Origin: Sporomusa sp. KB1 | GTDB taxonomy: Bacteria > Bacillota > Negativicutes > Sporomusales > Sporomusaceae | Assembly: GCF_007830295.1 (NCBI RefSeq) | Contig: NZ_VLKC01000002.1 | Location: forward strand, 3,155,724-3,219,723 | Direction of reading: 5' to 3' | Length of the DNA stretch: 64,000 nucleotides | Part shown: positions 9,008-16,909 of the stretch, in pieces | How the letters are laid out: each line of letters starts with the position of its first letter | Numbering within the stretch: the first letter of the stretch is position 1 | Program-made: the position numbers and the translations under genes | Notes under the pieces: generated by a model | The model's input: the letters and a program-made list of their open reading frames with translations, nothing else | Told to the model about the DNA's origin: nothing | The model's database searches: none

Positions 9008-10864
9008 GTGATATCTTATCTGAAAGATGATGATAAGCGTACTTTGCTCTTCCTGGGAATTTCTTTTGTTTCTCTTATTATCAGTTTTTTTAATATTGGA
9101 AGATTACCTATTGACGCAGCATGGGTGGTGATCATATTGTGTGGTGTTCCCATTGTCAAAGACGCCACGATTGCACTTATCAAAGAGTTTGATATCAAGG
9201 CCGATGTTCTTGTCTCAATCGCTTTGGTGGCATCGGTTATCATTGGTGAAATTTTTGCTGCCGGTGAAGTGGCGTTTATTATGACGATTGGTGCGTATTT
9301 GGAAGAGAGGACGGTAGCAAAAGCCCGCGCCGGAATCGAAAAATTGGTCCGCCTAACGCCCACTACAGCTCGCGTCGTGCACGATGGCGAGGAGATGATT
9401 ATCCCGTCTGAACGAGTAAAAACCGGTGATATTTTAAGAGTACTTGCCGGAGAAACCATTGCTGTTGACGGTATTATTACAAAAGGGCAAACCTCTATTG
9501 ATCAGTCCGTGATGACAGGCGAATCCCTGCCTGTGGATAAAGGCGAGGGTGATGAAGTACAGAGTGGGACAGTGAATCAGTTCGGAACTTTTGACATGAT
9601 GGCGCAAAAGGTCGGCGAGGACAGTTCTTTACAGCGGATGATTCGTCTTGTGGAATCGGCTGATGCAAGTAAGGCAAAAATTGTTGGGATAGCTGATCAA
9701 TGGGCTACATGGATTGTTATCGTTGCTCTTGTTTCTGCCGCTATCACCTGGTTTGTAACCGGTGAGATTATTCGTGCTGTTACAGTGCTTGTTGTGTTTT
9801 GCCCTTGTGCTCTGGTATTGGCGACACCTACTGCTATTATGGCCGGGATCGGCAATGCGACTAAATATGGTATTTTAGTGAGTCAGGGCGATGCGTTGGA
9901 ACGACTGGCAAAAGTCAAACGTATTGCTTTTGATAAAACAGGAACGCTGACATATGGCAAGCCGTCTGTTGTGAAAATAGTAAGTTGCAGTTCCGATATC
10001 AGTGATGCAGAATTCTGTGAGATTATAGCTAGTGCAGAGATGCGTTCGGCGCATCCGCTTGGAAAGGCCATTGTCGCACATTACAAACAAACGTATTGCC
10101 AATTGCCTGTTGAGCCAGAAAGTTTTCTGCTTATACCCGGGCGAGGTGTTTCTGCGAATGTAAAAGGAAGGCGCATATTTGCGGGAAACGGGGCGTTGCT
10201 GGTTGATCACTCAGTAAATTTACCGACACAATTTATTAAAGAGGTTGAACTGTCTAAGTCAGAGGGATGTACCATCATATATGTTATCGGTGAGGGACAA
10301 GTGATCGGTTTTGTTGCGTTAGCCGACACTATTAGGTCTGATGCCGCTAATATGGTCAAGGCTATTCAAAGTACGGGAGCAAATACATTGTTGTTAACAG
10401 GCGACATTACGCAGGCGGCAAAACACATTGCTGATATTGCAGGTATTCAGGATGTAAAGGCCAACTGCCTTCCCGAAGATAAACTAAGTACAATTCAGCA
10501 GTATCAGGAACAAGGCGAGTCGGTTTGTATGGTAGGCGATGGAATCAATGATGCACCAGCTCTTAAAGCTGCGCAAGTCGGCATTGCTATGGGCGGTGTG
10601 GGCAGTGATATTGCCGTTGAGGCTGCCGATATTGTTCTAGTTGGTGATGATATTAAGGAAATTCCTCACTTACTTCTTCTCTCAAAGAGAGTGATGCGGA
10701 CGATCAATATAAACCTAGCGGCCTCTATGATTTTAAATTTTGCTGCTATCGGCTTGGCAATTACAGGAATCCTTAATCCTGTATTAGGCGCTTTGGTACA
10801 TAATGTAGGTTCTGTAGCAGTTATTATAAATTCATCAATTCTATTGAAATGGAGGCAAAAATGA
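9008..10864 (+). CDS. P1B-type heavy-metal exporting ATPase
   Basis: 618 residues, GTG start after AAGGAG. All P-type ATPase marks are present: TGES (170-173), CPC metal motif (265-267), DKTGT phosphorylation site (309-313), the SAHP motif of P1B pumps (about 345) and GDGINDAPALK. No N-terminal HMA/CxxC domain is present. The last membrane helices read NPVLGALVHNVGSVAVIINSS rather than the MxxSS signature of copper pumps or the D-containing helix of zinc/cadmium pumps. This HN...S pattern recalls mycobacterial CtpC-like pumps. It is controlled by the CsoR-like operators upstream and overlaps a small membrane protein gene. Role: metal efflux across the cytoplasmic membrane; metal uncertain. 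Confidence 0.9.
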   Translation: MISYLKDDDKRTLLFLGISFVSLIISFFNIGRLPIDAAWVVIILCGVPIVKDATIALIKEFDIKADVLVSIALVASVIIGEIFAAGEVAFIMTIGAYLEERTVAKARAGIEKLVRLTPTTARVVHDGEEMIIPSERVKTGDILRVLAGETIAVDGIITKGQTSIDQSVMTGESLPVDKGEGDEVQSGTVNQFGTFDMMAQKVGEDSSLQRMIRLVESADASKAKIVGIADQWATWIVIVALVSAAITWFVTGEIIRAVTVLVVFCPCALVLATPTAIMAGIGNATKYGILVSQGDALERLAKVKRIAFDKTGTLTYGKPSVVKIVSCSSDISDAEFCEIIASAEMRSAHPLGKAIVAHYKQTYCQLPVEPESFLLIPGRGVSANVKGRRIFAGNGALLVDHSVNLPTQFIKEVELSKSEGCTIIYVIGEGQVIGFVALADTIRSDAANMVKAIQSTGANTLLLTGDITQAAKHIADIAGIQDVKANCLPEDKLSTIQQYQEQGESVCMVGDGINDAPALKAAQVGIAMGGVGSDIAVEAADIVLVGDDIKEIPHLLLLSKRVMRTININLAASMILNFAAIGLAITGILNPVLGALVHNVGSVAVIINSSILLKWRQK

Positions 10865-11043
10865 TGAAAGAATGGATAATATTTTCTGTATTTTCTATTG
10901 TGGGCTTAGGAATGCTTATAACAGGGATTTCAAATATGATCAAAGAAAAACATGACGCAGAGTCGGTGAAAATTTATCGGGGATTTTCGATTGTTGGTGG
11001 CATTGTCTTGATTAGCTCTATTTTATATAAAGTTTTTGGGTAG
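10861..11043 (+). CDS. 60-residue two-helix membrane protein coupled to the metal ATPase
   Basis: The ATG at 10861 overlaps the ATPase stop (ATGA), with GGAGG just upstream inside the pump gene, so the two are translationally coupled. The product has two hydrophobic helices (about 4-20 and 38-56) joined by a charged stretch (MIKEKHDAESVKIYRG). No cysteines or histidine clusters are visible apart from one His. No family is recognised. Position suggests an accessory subunit of the pump, comparable in arrangement (not sequence) to the small partner proteins of some mycobacterial metal ATPases. Confidence 0.7.
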   Translation: MMKEWIIFSVFSIVGLGMLITGISNMIKEKHDAESVKIYRGFSIVGGIVLISSILYKVFG

Positions 11044-11184
11044 ATTTTTAACCTGCGGCAAAGGGCATGCATCTTGATCTTCTACATATGTCTTCATAAT
11101 CTGCTTTGCTTCGTTGTGGTCCTGTATGAGCTTGTAGTTGGGAACTTCGCCAATGAGCTCAGACAGGATCTCTTTATTTCTTCC
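11023..11184 (-). pseudogene. Coding-like fragment without a start
   Basis: The minus strand reads ILSELIGEVPNYKLIQDH then NEAKQIMKTYVEDQDACPLP before a stop at 11023. It has protein-like composition but no start codon, and a stop lies just upstream of GRNKE. It overlaps the end of the small membrane protein gene tail to tail. Parent gene not recognised; it may be a remnant. Confidence 0.3.
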
Positions 11185-11489
11185 TTAATAGTACTTAATT
11201 GGTGCGGCACATGCCTAAGCAAGGCAAATATCTACAATTATATTTTACCATAACAGAGGGCTTTGCTGTTTATTTGTTGACTTTTTCAGTGGTTTCGGAC
11301 GTTTCTTTTGAATTGAATTTACAGTGTGCTCAAATAGATTTCCAGTGGAGCGTGAATTTTGCGCTCCACAAACACACACTCGCTATGTGGATGGATAAGA
11401 CAGTTAATTCTCTAGATGAGGATAATCAATATAGCAGGAAAGATGTCGAAAATAGAGAATATCATCAAAGGTTTACAATTTTTCCAAAA

Positions 11490-11612
11490 GAAAGGGGATG
11501 CCGCCTGGAGTTGGCGGAGTACCAGACGGAGGAGGCTCACATATCGGATATATGTGAGCCGATGGCAACGGAGCCTTACGAGAAAAGGCTCGTGGAGTAT
11601 TAAGGGAGGAAA
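11490..11612 (+). ncRNA. Structured 5' leader of the sulfatase gene, class not recognised
   Basis: Three stable hairpins in a row lie directly before the TTG-initiated gene: CCGCC/GGCGG (about 11501-11517); a strong stem GGCTCACATAT with ATATGTGAGCC (about 11533-11560); and GAGCC/GGCTC (about 11571-11591). The G-rich single-stranded joints (GGAGTACCAGACGGAGG, GATGGCAACGGA) look like a folded cis-regulatory RNA. I could not match it to a known riboswitch consensus. No T-run follows, so regulation would be at translation or by processing. The overlapping plus-strand frame (11199-11603) has no ribosome site or recognisable product. Confidence 0.4.
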
Positions 11613-11617
11613 ATATC

Positions 11618-13588
11618 TTGGAGAGGATAAATCACTTTTATCAAGGCATACAACAGGATCTTAAGCTCTTTCTGTTTTTCTGGATTATTTTTACCGTATT
11701 TAGGCTTAGTTTTATTATGATCATGTTTTCGACGGACAATATCTTGAACAATCTGAGTGGCATATGGGTTTCACTTTATTATGGTGCCAGACTCAGTTTA
11801 AAAAGTAGCGGAGTCATAGCGCTTACTACCTTTATCTTTTGCACAATGACCAGTCTGGTAATCATGTCCGATACATATCTGCCCAGAATACGCGCTGCAA
11901 TTGGCTATATTTATGTTTTTATTATTACGCTATTATTTCTTGTGAGAATACCCTACTATCGTGAGTTTACTTCAGGCTTTAATCAATTTATCTTTAATAC
12001 TTTTAGGGATGACACCAGGGCTTTATTTTATTCTTCGCTTCATTATTTGCTGCTTGGTGTAATTTTAATAATACCTATTTGTTTTTTGCTTTACAAAGTC
12101 CTCAAAAGATGGTTGGACACTAAAGTTTTCGACTTTCCTACATTTTCAAAGCCATATTATATGGTAGGATTTCTAATATTTATACTGCTATTTTCGTATA
12201 CTTTTTGGCGATTTGTTCGTTTTGGCGGTGCATTAACTGAGAATTCAGTCAGATGGACAAATGCAGCGAAAACAAATCAGCTATTGTTAAATGAAGCTAT
12301 ATTAGATGATTTTCAAGCATTATATAGAGCTTATGATACCCACGAGGTTTTGGCGAACGCCAAAAACTTGGACCTTAGTCCCGGCAAAGTGGCCGAATTT
12401 GGCAGAATGCTTTCAGGCAGCGTAACAAAATCCAATCATTTAGATGATTATCTTAGAAAGAGCGCGCAGGGGGCGAAATTGCCTAAGCCCAAGCACATCT
12501 TTCTCATTGTGGCGGAAAGTTATTCGCAATGGCCGCTTATGCCTACCTACGAAAATTTAGATATAGCCTCAGGCTTGAAATCCATCGCGAACAAAGACGA
12601 TGCTGAATATTTAACGTCATTTTTATCGAACGGAAATTTCACCATTGGGGCAGTAAGCGGAATTGTTACAGGCTTGTCAGAGGTCAAAGTATATCCGAAC
12701 TACCAGGAGAAATCGCTTACGGAGTCATATTCCACAGCGCTGGCGCCTCAAATGCAAAAATTAGGATACCGAACAAATTTTTTGTATGGCGGGTACGGTT
12801 CATGGCAGAATGTTGAAAAATTTTCATTAGCACAGGGGTTTGAAAAATTCGTCTCTTGCGGAGACCTTATATCCCCGGATGGAAATACGTGGGGAATTGA
12901 TGATGGCGTATTTCTAAGGTATGTACTATCTAAAATGAGTGACGATCAGCCTACCTTTAATATGATTTTGACAGTTTCCAATCATCCACCGTATACAGTC
13001 GATCTGGACAAGGCCGGTTTTTTCAATACCACGACGTATCATAATTTTCCTGATGCCATTAAGCAAAATGCAGAAATGGTAAAAATGTTGGGGCACTTTT
13101 GGTATTGTGATAAGGTGATAACTGAATTTGTTGAAACGGTTAAAGCAAAGTATCCCGATAGTCTATTTATTATTACAGGAGACCATGTTGGCGGTAATTT
13201 GCGATATTTGTCAAATCCCACGTTGTTTGAAAGATATGCCATCCCTTTGATTATTTACGGCAAAGGCGTGAATAAAGGAATACTTCCGGCCAATGCATCA
13301 GGCGCTCAGATCAATATTGGACCTACGTTGATTGAGTTGATTGCTCCTAAGGGATTTATTTATTATTCACTGGGAGAAAGTTTAACGAAAGGGAAGGCAT
13401 TGGGCGTGAATCTAGATACCTGGATGTATGGTAGCTATTTAGGTATGTACAATGATAGTCATTATGAAAGAGCGCCGTTAGCAGCAGATGATGACGTAAA
13501 GCCTGATTTAGAGGAAATAAAGAATACGACGAATGCAATCCGTGGTATATCCTGGTGGAGTGTCATGAAGGGAAATAAGCTTGATTAG
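11618..13588 (+). CDS. Membrane sulfatase-type phosphotransferase (LtaS-like)
   Basis: 656 residues from a TTG start 8 bases after AGGGAGG. Five N-terminal membrane helices (to about residue 205) are followed by an extracytoplasmic alkaline-phosphatase/sulfatase fold. Its marks are the metal Glu in FLIVAESYS, a Thr/Ser segment FTIGAVSGIVTGL that should hold the nucleophile, the GGYGSWQNV motif, and Asp-His in ITGDHVGG. Family members transfer glycerol-phosphate or phosphoethanolamine to envelope glycans or lipids. In a diderm Firmicute the acceptor could be an envelope glycan or lipid; true lipoteichoic acid synthesis is not implied. It stands alone, ending at a strong hairpin. Confidence 0.85.
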   Translation: MERINHFYQGIQQDLKLFLFFWIIFTVFRLSFIMIMFSTDNILNNLSGIWVSLYYGARLSLKSSGVIALTTFIFCTMTSLVIMSDTYLPRIRAAIGYIYVFIITLLFLVRIPYYREFTSGFNQFIFNTFRDDTRALFYSSLHYLLLGVILIIPICFLLYKVLKRWLDTKVFDFPTFSKPYYMVGFLIFILLFSYTFWRFVRFGGALTENSVRWTNAAKTNQLLLNEAILDDFQALYRAYDTHEVLANAKNLDLSPGKVAEFGRMLSGSVTKSNHLDDYLRKSAQGAKLPKPKHIFLIVAESYSQWPLMPTYENLDIASGLKSIANKDDAEYLTSFLSNGNFTIGAVSGIVTGLSEVKVYPNYQEKSLTESYSTALAPQMQKLGYRTNFLYGGYGSWQNVEKFSLAQGFEKFVSCGDLISPDGNTWGIDDGVFLRYVLSKMSDDQPTFNMILTVSNHPPYTVDLDKAGFFNTTTYHNFPDAIKQNAEMVKMLGHFWYCDKVITEFVETVKAKYPDSLFIITGDHVGGNLRYLSNPTLFERYAIPLIIYGKGVNKGILPANASGAQINIGPTLIELIAPKGFIYYSLGESLTKGKALGVNLDTWMYGSYLGMYNDSHYERAPLAADDDVKPDLEEIKNTTNAIRGISWWSVMKGNKLD

Positions 13589-13612
13589 ACAGTTTGGTTA
13601 AACTGGATAGAT

Positions 13613-13658
13613 AATAACAGCGATATCTCTTGATTACGCAGGAGATATCGCTGTTATT
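13613..13658. terminator. Strong hairpin terminator
   Basis: A 17-bp stem (13613-13629 with 13642-13658) is centred on CAGCGATATCTC/GAGATATCGCTG, followed by T-rich sequence. It lies between the sulfatase gene and the convergent pseudogene region. Confidence 0.85.
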
Positions 13659-13812
13659 TATTTTCCTCAATTGGCATGAAAAACTTAATTACGTCAGCAT
13701 CTAACCCATCTGCAATAGTAAATAAAACATCTAAAGAGAAAGCTTTTGTTGAAGTTGGAGCCTCAATCTTACTTAAATAACTCTTGCTGACCACAAATGG
13801 CTTTTCATGTGG
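13654..13812 (-). pseudogene. C-terminal fragment of an XRE-family regulator
   Basis: The end of the minus-strand frame reads VSKSYLSKIEAPTSTKAFSL then DVLFTIADGLDADVIKFF, the second half of an XRE helix-turn-helix domain. The expected first helices are replaced by unrelated hydrophobic sequence from the neighbouring germination gene relic. It is therefore a truncated remnant joined to another pseudogene. Confidence 0.6.
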
Positions 13813-14297
13813 AACCTTTCTCTTTACATTTGTTTGACCCAGTAACGCCTCGAAAAAAGCCCACTGCCAGCAATAGAATTGGAAGAAAAAATCCAACGGT
13901 TAGAACATAAGAAATCCAAGTCGTATTATCCCAGTTTCTTTCATATACAATATTGGGATAAATAACAAATGAAAGGGTGATACAAATCATACTTAAAGGC
14001 AGTACAATGGGGTGATAATCTTTCAGCTCAAAAATTTGGGCGAGCGCCAAACTACTTGCAAAGTAATAAAAACATACTTTGAAGAAAAGGGTAATTACCC
14101 AGGTTATAGCCAACACCGCTTCGATCCGTTCTATATAATTCCCCAGCTTTATTTGTTTTGCCAACGTATAGCTGGAAAATGTATGTAATGCTGTAAAATC
14201 AGATCCCATTACCATAATGCAAACAGTTACCAAAATAAAAATAATCAAGGATCCAATCAACGTTCCGGTTAACCAGGCTTTTTTTGCTTCCTGGGGT
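13805..14297 (-). pseudogene. gerAB-like spore germination permease, C-terminal remnant
   Basis: The minus strand encodes KKAWLTGTLIGSLIIFILV, then GSDFTALHTFSSYTLAKQI and a run of hydrophobic helices. This matches the C-terminal half of GerAB/GerKB endospore germination permeases, inner-membrane subunits that respond to germinants. A stop lies a few codons upstream of KKAWL and the N-terminal half is absent. Directly upstream lies a gerAC-like piece in the same orientation, not the normal gene order, so this is a rearranged and decayed operon. Confidence 0.65.
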
Positions 14298-14301
14298 TTC
14301 T

Positions 14302-14421
14302 AACATGACTGAGATAGACTTTGCTCGGAGTTTCCATGGTTAGTTTTCGAAAAGCTTCAAAAACGGTTGCTCCCTCGCTATCGTATGTTGCTACGGTTGC
14401 GCGGGTGGTTCTGGTTTGTGA
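14302..14421 (-). pseudogene. gerAC-like lipoprotein gene, internal fragment
   Basis: About 40 codons on the minus strand read TRATVATYDSEGATVFEAFR then KLTMETPSKVYLSHV, resembling the N-terminal domain of the GerAC germination lipoprotein (variant of the family pattern G-x-T-x-FEA-x-R-x3-x-P-x-K-x-Y-x-x-H). It is cut off where the gerAB remnant begins. Together the two pieces indicate a lost gerA-type germination operon. Confidence 0.55.
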
Positions 14422-14443
14422 TTAAATAATAGTCGATAATGAG

Positions 14444-14478
14444 GAAACTCCTGCTAATTGATTTGCAGGAGTTTTTTG
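14444..14478. terminator. Hairpin terminator
   Basis: AACTCCTGC (14445-14453) pairs with GCAGGAGTT (14465-14473) and is followed by a T-run. The same kind of AACTCCTG hairpin recurs in the window, for example near 3511 and 23970. Confidence 0.65.
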
Positions 14479-14543
14479 TTAAATGAGGAATTTTTTAGAA
14501 ATATTATTAATTCTTAAAGAAGCCTGATTTGGAGGAGCCAAAA

Positions 14544-15467
14544 GTGAAAGCAATTTTTAGTGAAATATCAGGTTCAGATAAATGGAGAACAATTGAGCCC
14601 ATTAACAAGGGGTGGTCTGATGATAAAAAATATCATATTGTAACTAATAGAGGAATGCAATTGCAATTGCGTATTTCCGATATCTCCAAATATGAAGCTA
14701 GAAAAAAAGATTATGAGACGTTGAAACGTCTTGACAAAATGGATGTGTTAATATCAAGACCAATTGATTTTGGTATTTGCAATCAAGGAAAGCATGTCTA
14801 CTTTTTGTTATCTTGGCTTAGTGGGGAAGACTTAAAAGATGTTCTTTGTACTTTAAATATTGACGAACAGTATAAACTTGGAGTAAAGGCAGGAGAAGCA
14901 TTGAGAAAGCTGCATTCAATTCCTGCACCGGAAAATTACATTTTATGGACAGATCACTTTAATCGTAAAATTGATCGTAATATCAATACATATTATGCCT
15001 GTGGTATTGAAATCCATGGTGCTGACAATATTATAGATTATATTGAAAAAAATAGATATCTTCTGGATAATCGTCCGCAAACATTTCAGCATGGTGATTT
15101 TCATATTGGGAATATGATAATTACTCATAATGGCGAAATAGGTATTATAGATTTTGATAGGCTGGACTATGGTGATCCATGGGAAGAGTTTAACCGTATT
15201 GTTTGGTGTGCAAATGTAAGTAGTGTATTTGCAGCAGGACGGATTAATGGATATTTTGAGAATGATGTACCGGAAGTATTTTTTCGATTAATGGCACTTT
15301 ATATTGCATCGAATCTTTTATCATCTGTACCGTGGGCTATTCCATATGGACAAGAGCAGGTTGATATCATGCGTAACCAGGCATGTTATGTATTGAAATG
15401 GTATGATCAATTTCAAACGGTTGTTCCTAAATGGTATTTGCCATATAGGAATTGTATTTGCCAATAA
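14544..15467 (+). CDS. Aminoglycoside phosphotransferase-fold kinase
   Basis: 307 residues from a GTG that follows GGAGG. The kinase-like fold is shown by the catalytic loop HGDFHIGNM (near residue 183) and the metal Asp in IGIIDFDRLDYGDPWEEF. This family (APH/choline kinase type) phosphorylates aminoglycosides or other small hydroxyl compounds in the cytoplasm. Most chromosomal members are not proven resistance genes, so the substrate is open. It is followed 24 bases later by a copy of the 109-bp repeat. No partner gene is in the same transcription unit. Confidence 0.85.
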   Translation: MKAIFSEISGSDKWRTIEPINKGWSDDKKYHIVTNRGMQLQLRISDISKYEARKKDYETLKRLDKMDVLISRPIDFGICNQGKHVYFLLSWLSGEDLKDVLCTLNIDEQYKLGVKAGEALRKLHSIPAPENYILWTDHFNRKIDRNINTYYACGIEIHGADNIIDYIEKNRYLLDNRPQTFQHGDFHIGNMIITHNGEIGIIDFDRLDYGDPWEEFNRIVWCANVSSVFAAGRINGYFENDVPEVFFRLMALYIASNLLSSVPWAIPYGQEQVDIMRNQACYVLKWYDQFQTVVPKWYLPYRNCICQ

Positions 15468-15490
15468 TTCTGGTTATGAAAAGACTAAGG

Positions 15491-15602
15491 AAGAGGCAAG
15501 GGGACGCAAAATCTGCTTTGCAACAACACTTGATTTTATGCTTCTGGAGGGGGACCGGGGGCTGGCACAACAAAAGCAAAGTGTACGTCCCGGTGCTTTT
15601 TC
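15491..15602 (+). repeat. 109-bp palindromic repeat, copy 1
   Basis: A full copy of the dispersed element, starting with GAGGCAAGGGGACG (consensus GAAGCAAGGGGACG) and ending CGTCCCGGTGCTTT. It lies 24 bases after the kinase gene stop. Changes in the first arm (GAGGCA with TGCTTT) still allow G-T pairing. Confidence 0.9.
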
Positions 15603-15668
15603 TATTTTGGGGGTATACTAATATTGTAAAAATGGGCTTTGCCAACAGTAGTTCTAAGGAGAATAGAT

Positions 15669-16289
15669 ATGACCGAATTCTGGGAGTCAAGTTTTATTGA
15701 AAAACAAACAATGTGGGGATTTGAACCTTCAGAATCCGCAATTCTGACAAAGGACTTTTTCCTTAAAAAGAAAATTAAAGACATATTGATACCGGGGTTT
15801 GGATATGGTAGAAATGCAAAGGTTTTTATTGACCACGGAATTAATGTAACAGGAATAGAAATTTCAGAAACAGCAATTAATTTGGCAAGACGAAATGGGA
15901 GTAATACCAAAATCTATCATGGTTCAGTAACCGATATGCCTTTTGATAACAAACTTTATGGTGGTATATTTTGCTATGCACTAATTCACTTATTGAATGA
16001 TTTTGAGAGAGCGAAATTTATTAAAGATTGCTATAGCCAGTTAAACCCAAACGGATATATGATCTTTACAAGTGTTTCAAAAGAAGCTCCCATGTTTGGA
16101 CAGGGCAAGCAACTAGGTAAAGACTATTTCGAGATAATGAAAGGCGTAAAAATGTTCTTTTATGATTCTGATTCAGTAAAACAAGAATTTGGGAATTATG
16201 GTTTAGTAGAAATATCAGAAATTAATGAGGTAAATGCTAATAAACCTTCAATAAAATTTATAATTATAACATGTAAAAAAGAACTATAA
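15669..16289 (+). CDS. Class I SAM-dependent methyltransferase
   Basis: 206 residues. The ATG at 15669 follows AAGGAG; the frame extends 10 codons upstream but without a ribosome site. The N-terminus FWESSFIEKQTMWGFEPSES resembles TehB/thiopurine methyltransferase-like proteins. Motif I is LIPGFGYGRNAKVF and the acidic residue after strand 2 is in VTGIEIS. It probably methylates a small molecule or xenobiotic with S-adenosylmethionine in the cytoplasm. Substrate unknown, no operon partners. Confidence 0.85.
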   Translation: MTEFWESSFIEKQTMWGFEPSESAILTKDFFLKKKIKDILIPGFGYGRNAKVFIDHGINVTGIEISETAINLARRNGSNTKIYHGSVTDMPFDNKLYGGIFCYALIHLLNDFERAKFIKDCYSQLNPNGYMIFTSVSKEAPMFGQGKQLGKDYFEIMKGVKMFFYDSDSVKQEFGNYGLVEISEINEVNANKPSIKFIIITCKKEL

Positions 16290-16335
16290 ATATAACGTTA
16301 ACTCCATTCGGAGGATTTCAACAGGATGCTCTATC

Positions 16336-16515
16336 CTACTTAGGGCTGCAGGATACCTCCCAAAGGCTCTGGCATGTAATGGAGTAATTTTAGTGGCATG
16401 TACTGGAAGTGATGATAAAGCCTTGAAAGTGTTGGATTTGAAGGAGTTTTCTTTTTTTTGACTTGTAAACAGTTTTTTTAATGACAGTGGTGCCATGTTA
16501 ATCAAAGTAATATTA
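16336..16515 (+). repeat. Dispersed repeat family B, shortened copy
   Basis: Contains TGGCATGTAATGGAGTAA, then GTGGCATGTACTGGAA, and ends near ATGACAGTGGTGCCATGTT plus CAAAGTAATA. The same blocks in the same order occur at 44.6-44.9 kb and, partly, at 46.9-47.2 kb. No ORF is present. Origin unknown. Confidence 0.6.
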
Positions 16516-16599
16516 TAGATGGCAAATTGAAGGTACACATAAATGGGTAGGAAGGTTTGACATTTCAAAATTGAAGAAGTATAATCTTGAATAAAACAT

Positions 16600-16847
16600 T
16601 TTAATATAGTTTCTTTAAAAGCTGTGAACAGGAAGAGTATTACGGGAATAGAGCCTGTACAGAGAGCGGGGAGTGCTGAGAACCTGCAGGGAGTTGCCGG
16701 AAGAAAATCACCTGAGAGCTGATGACTGAATGTTTAGTAGGTTAATCCGTATTCCTGCGTTAAAGGATAAGGTATACAGTACCTGAGAATATTAAGGTGG
16801 TATAACGAAGAAATGCTTCGTCCTGACTAATGGACGAAGTTTTTTTG
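16600..16847 (+). promoter_or_regulatory. T-box leader of ileS
   Basis: A tRNA-sensing leader precedes ileS. The T-box motif AAGGTGGTATAACG is at 16794-16807. Its TGGT would pair with an NCCA end whose discriminator base is A, as in tRNA-Ile. The terminator stem CTTCGTCC/GGACGAAG (16816-16823 with 16832-16839) is followed by seven T. The upstream stem I region contains AGAAAATCACCTGAGAG, with ATC (16707-16709) as the likely isoleucine specifier codon. Uncharged tRNA-Ile would stabilise the antiterminator and switch on the synthetase gene. Confidence 0.9.
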
Positions 16848-16909
16848 TTCTTATAGTATTTTCTGGTGTACAAGACTTTGAAGCGTTCATGAAAAGGAAG
16901 GGGCAGCAC

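Noticed and set aside
11199-11603. 134-codon plus-strand frame before the sulfatase gene
   Set aside because: No ribosome site, unlikely composition, and its 3' part is a run of hairpins better explained as an RNA leader.
11490-11612. c-di-GMP, SAM or Mg2+ riboswitch assignment for the sulfatase leader
   Set aside because: None of the conserved core motifs of these classes could be located in order.
14544-15467. Calling the kinase-fold gene an aminoglycoside resistance determinant
   Set aside because: Only the general APH fold motifs are visible; most chromosomal members act on other substrates.
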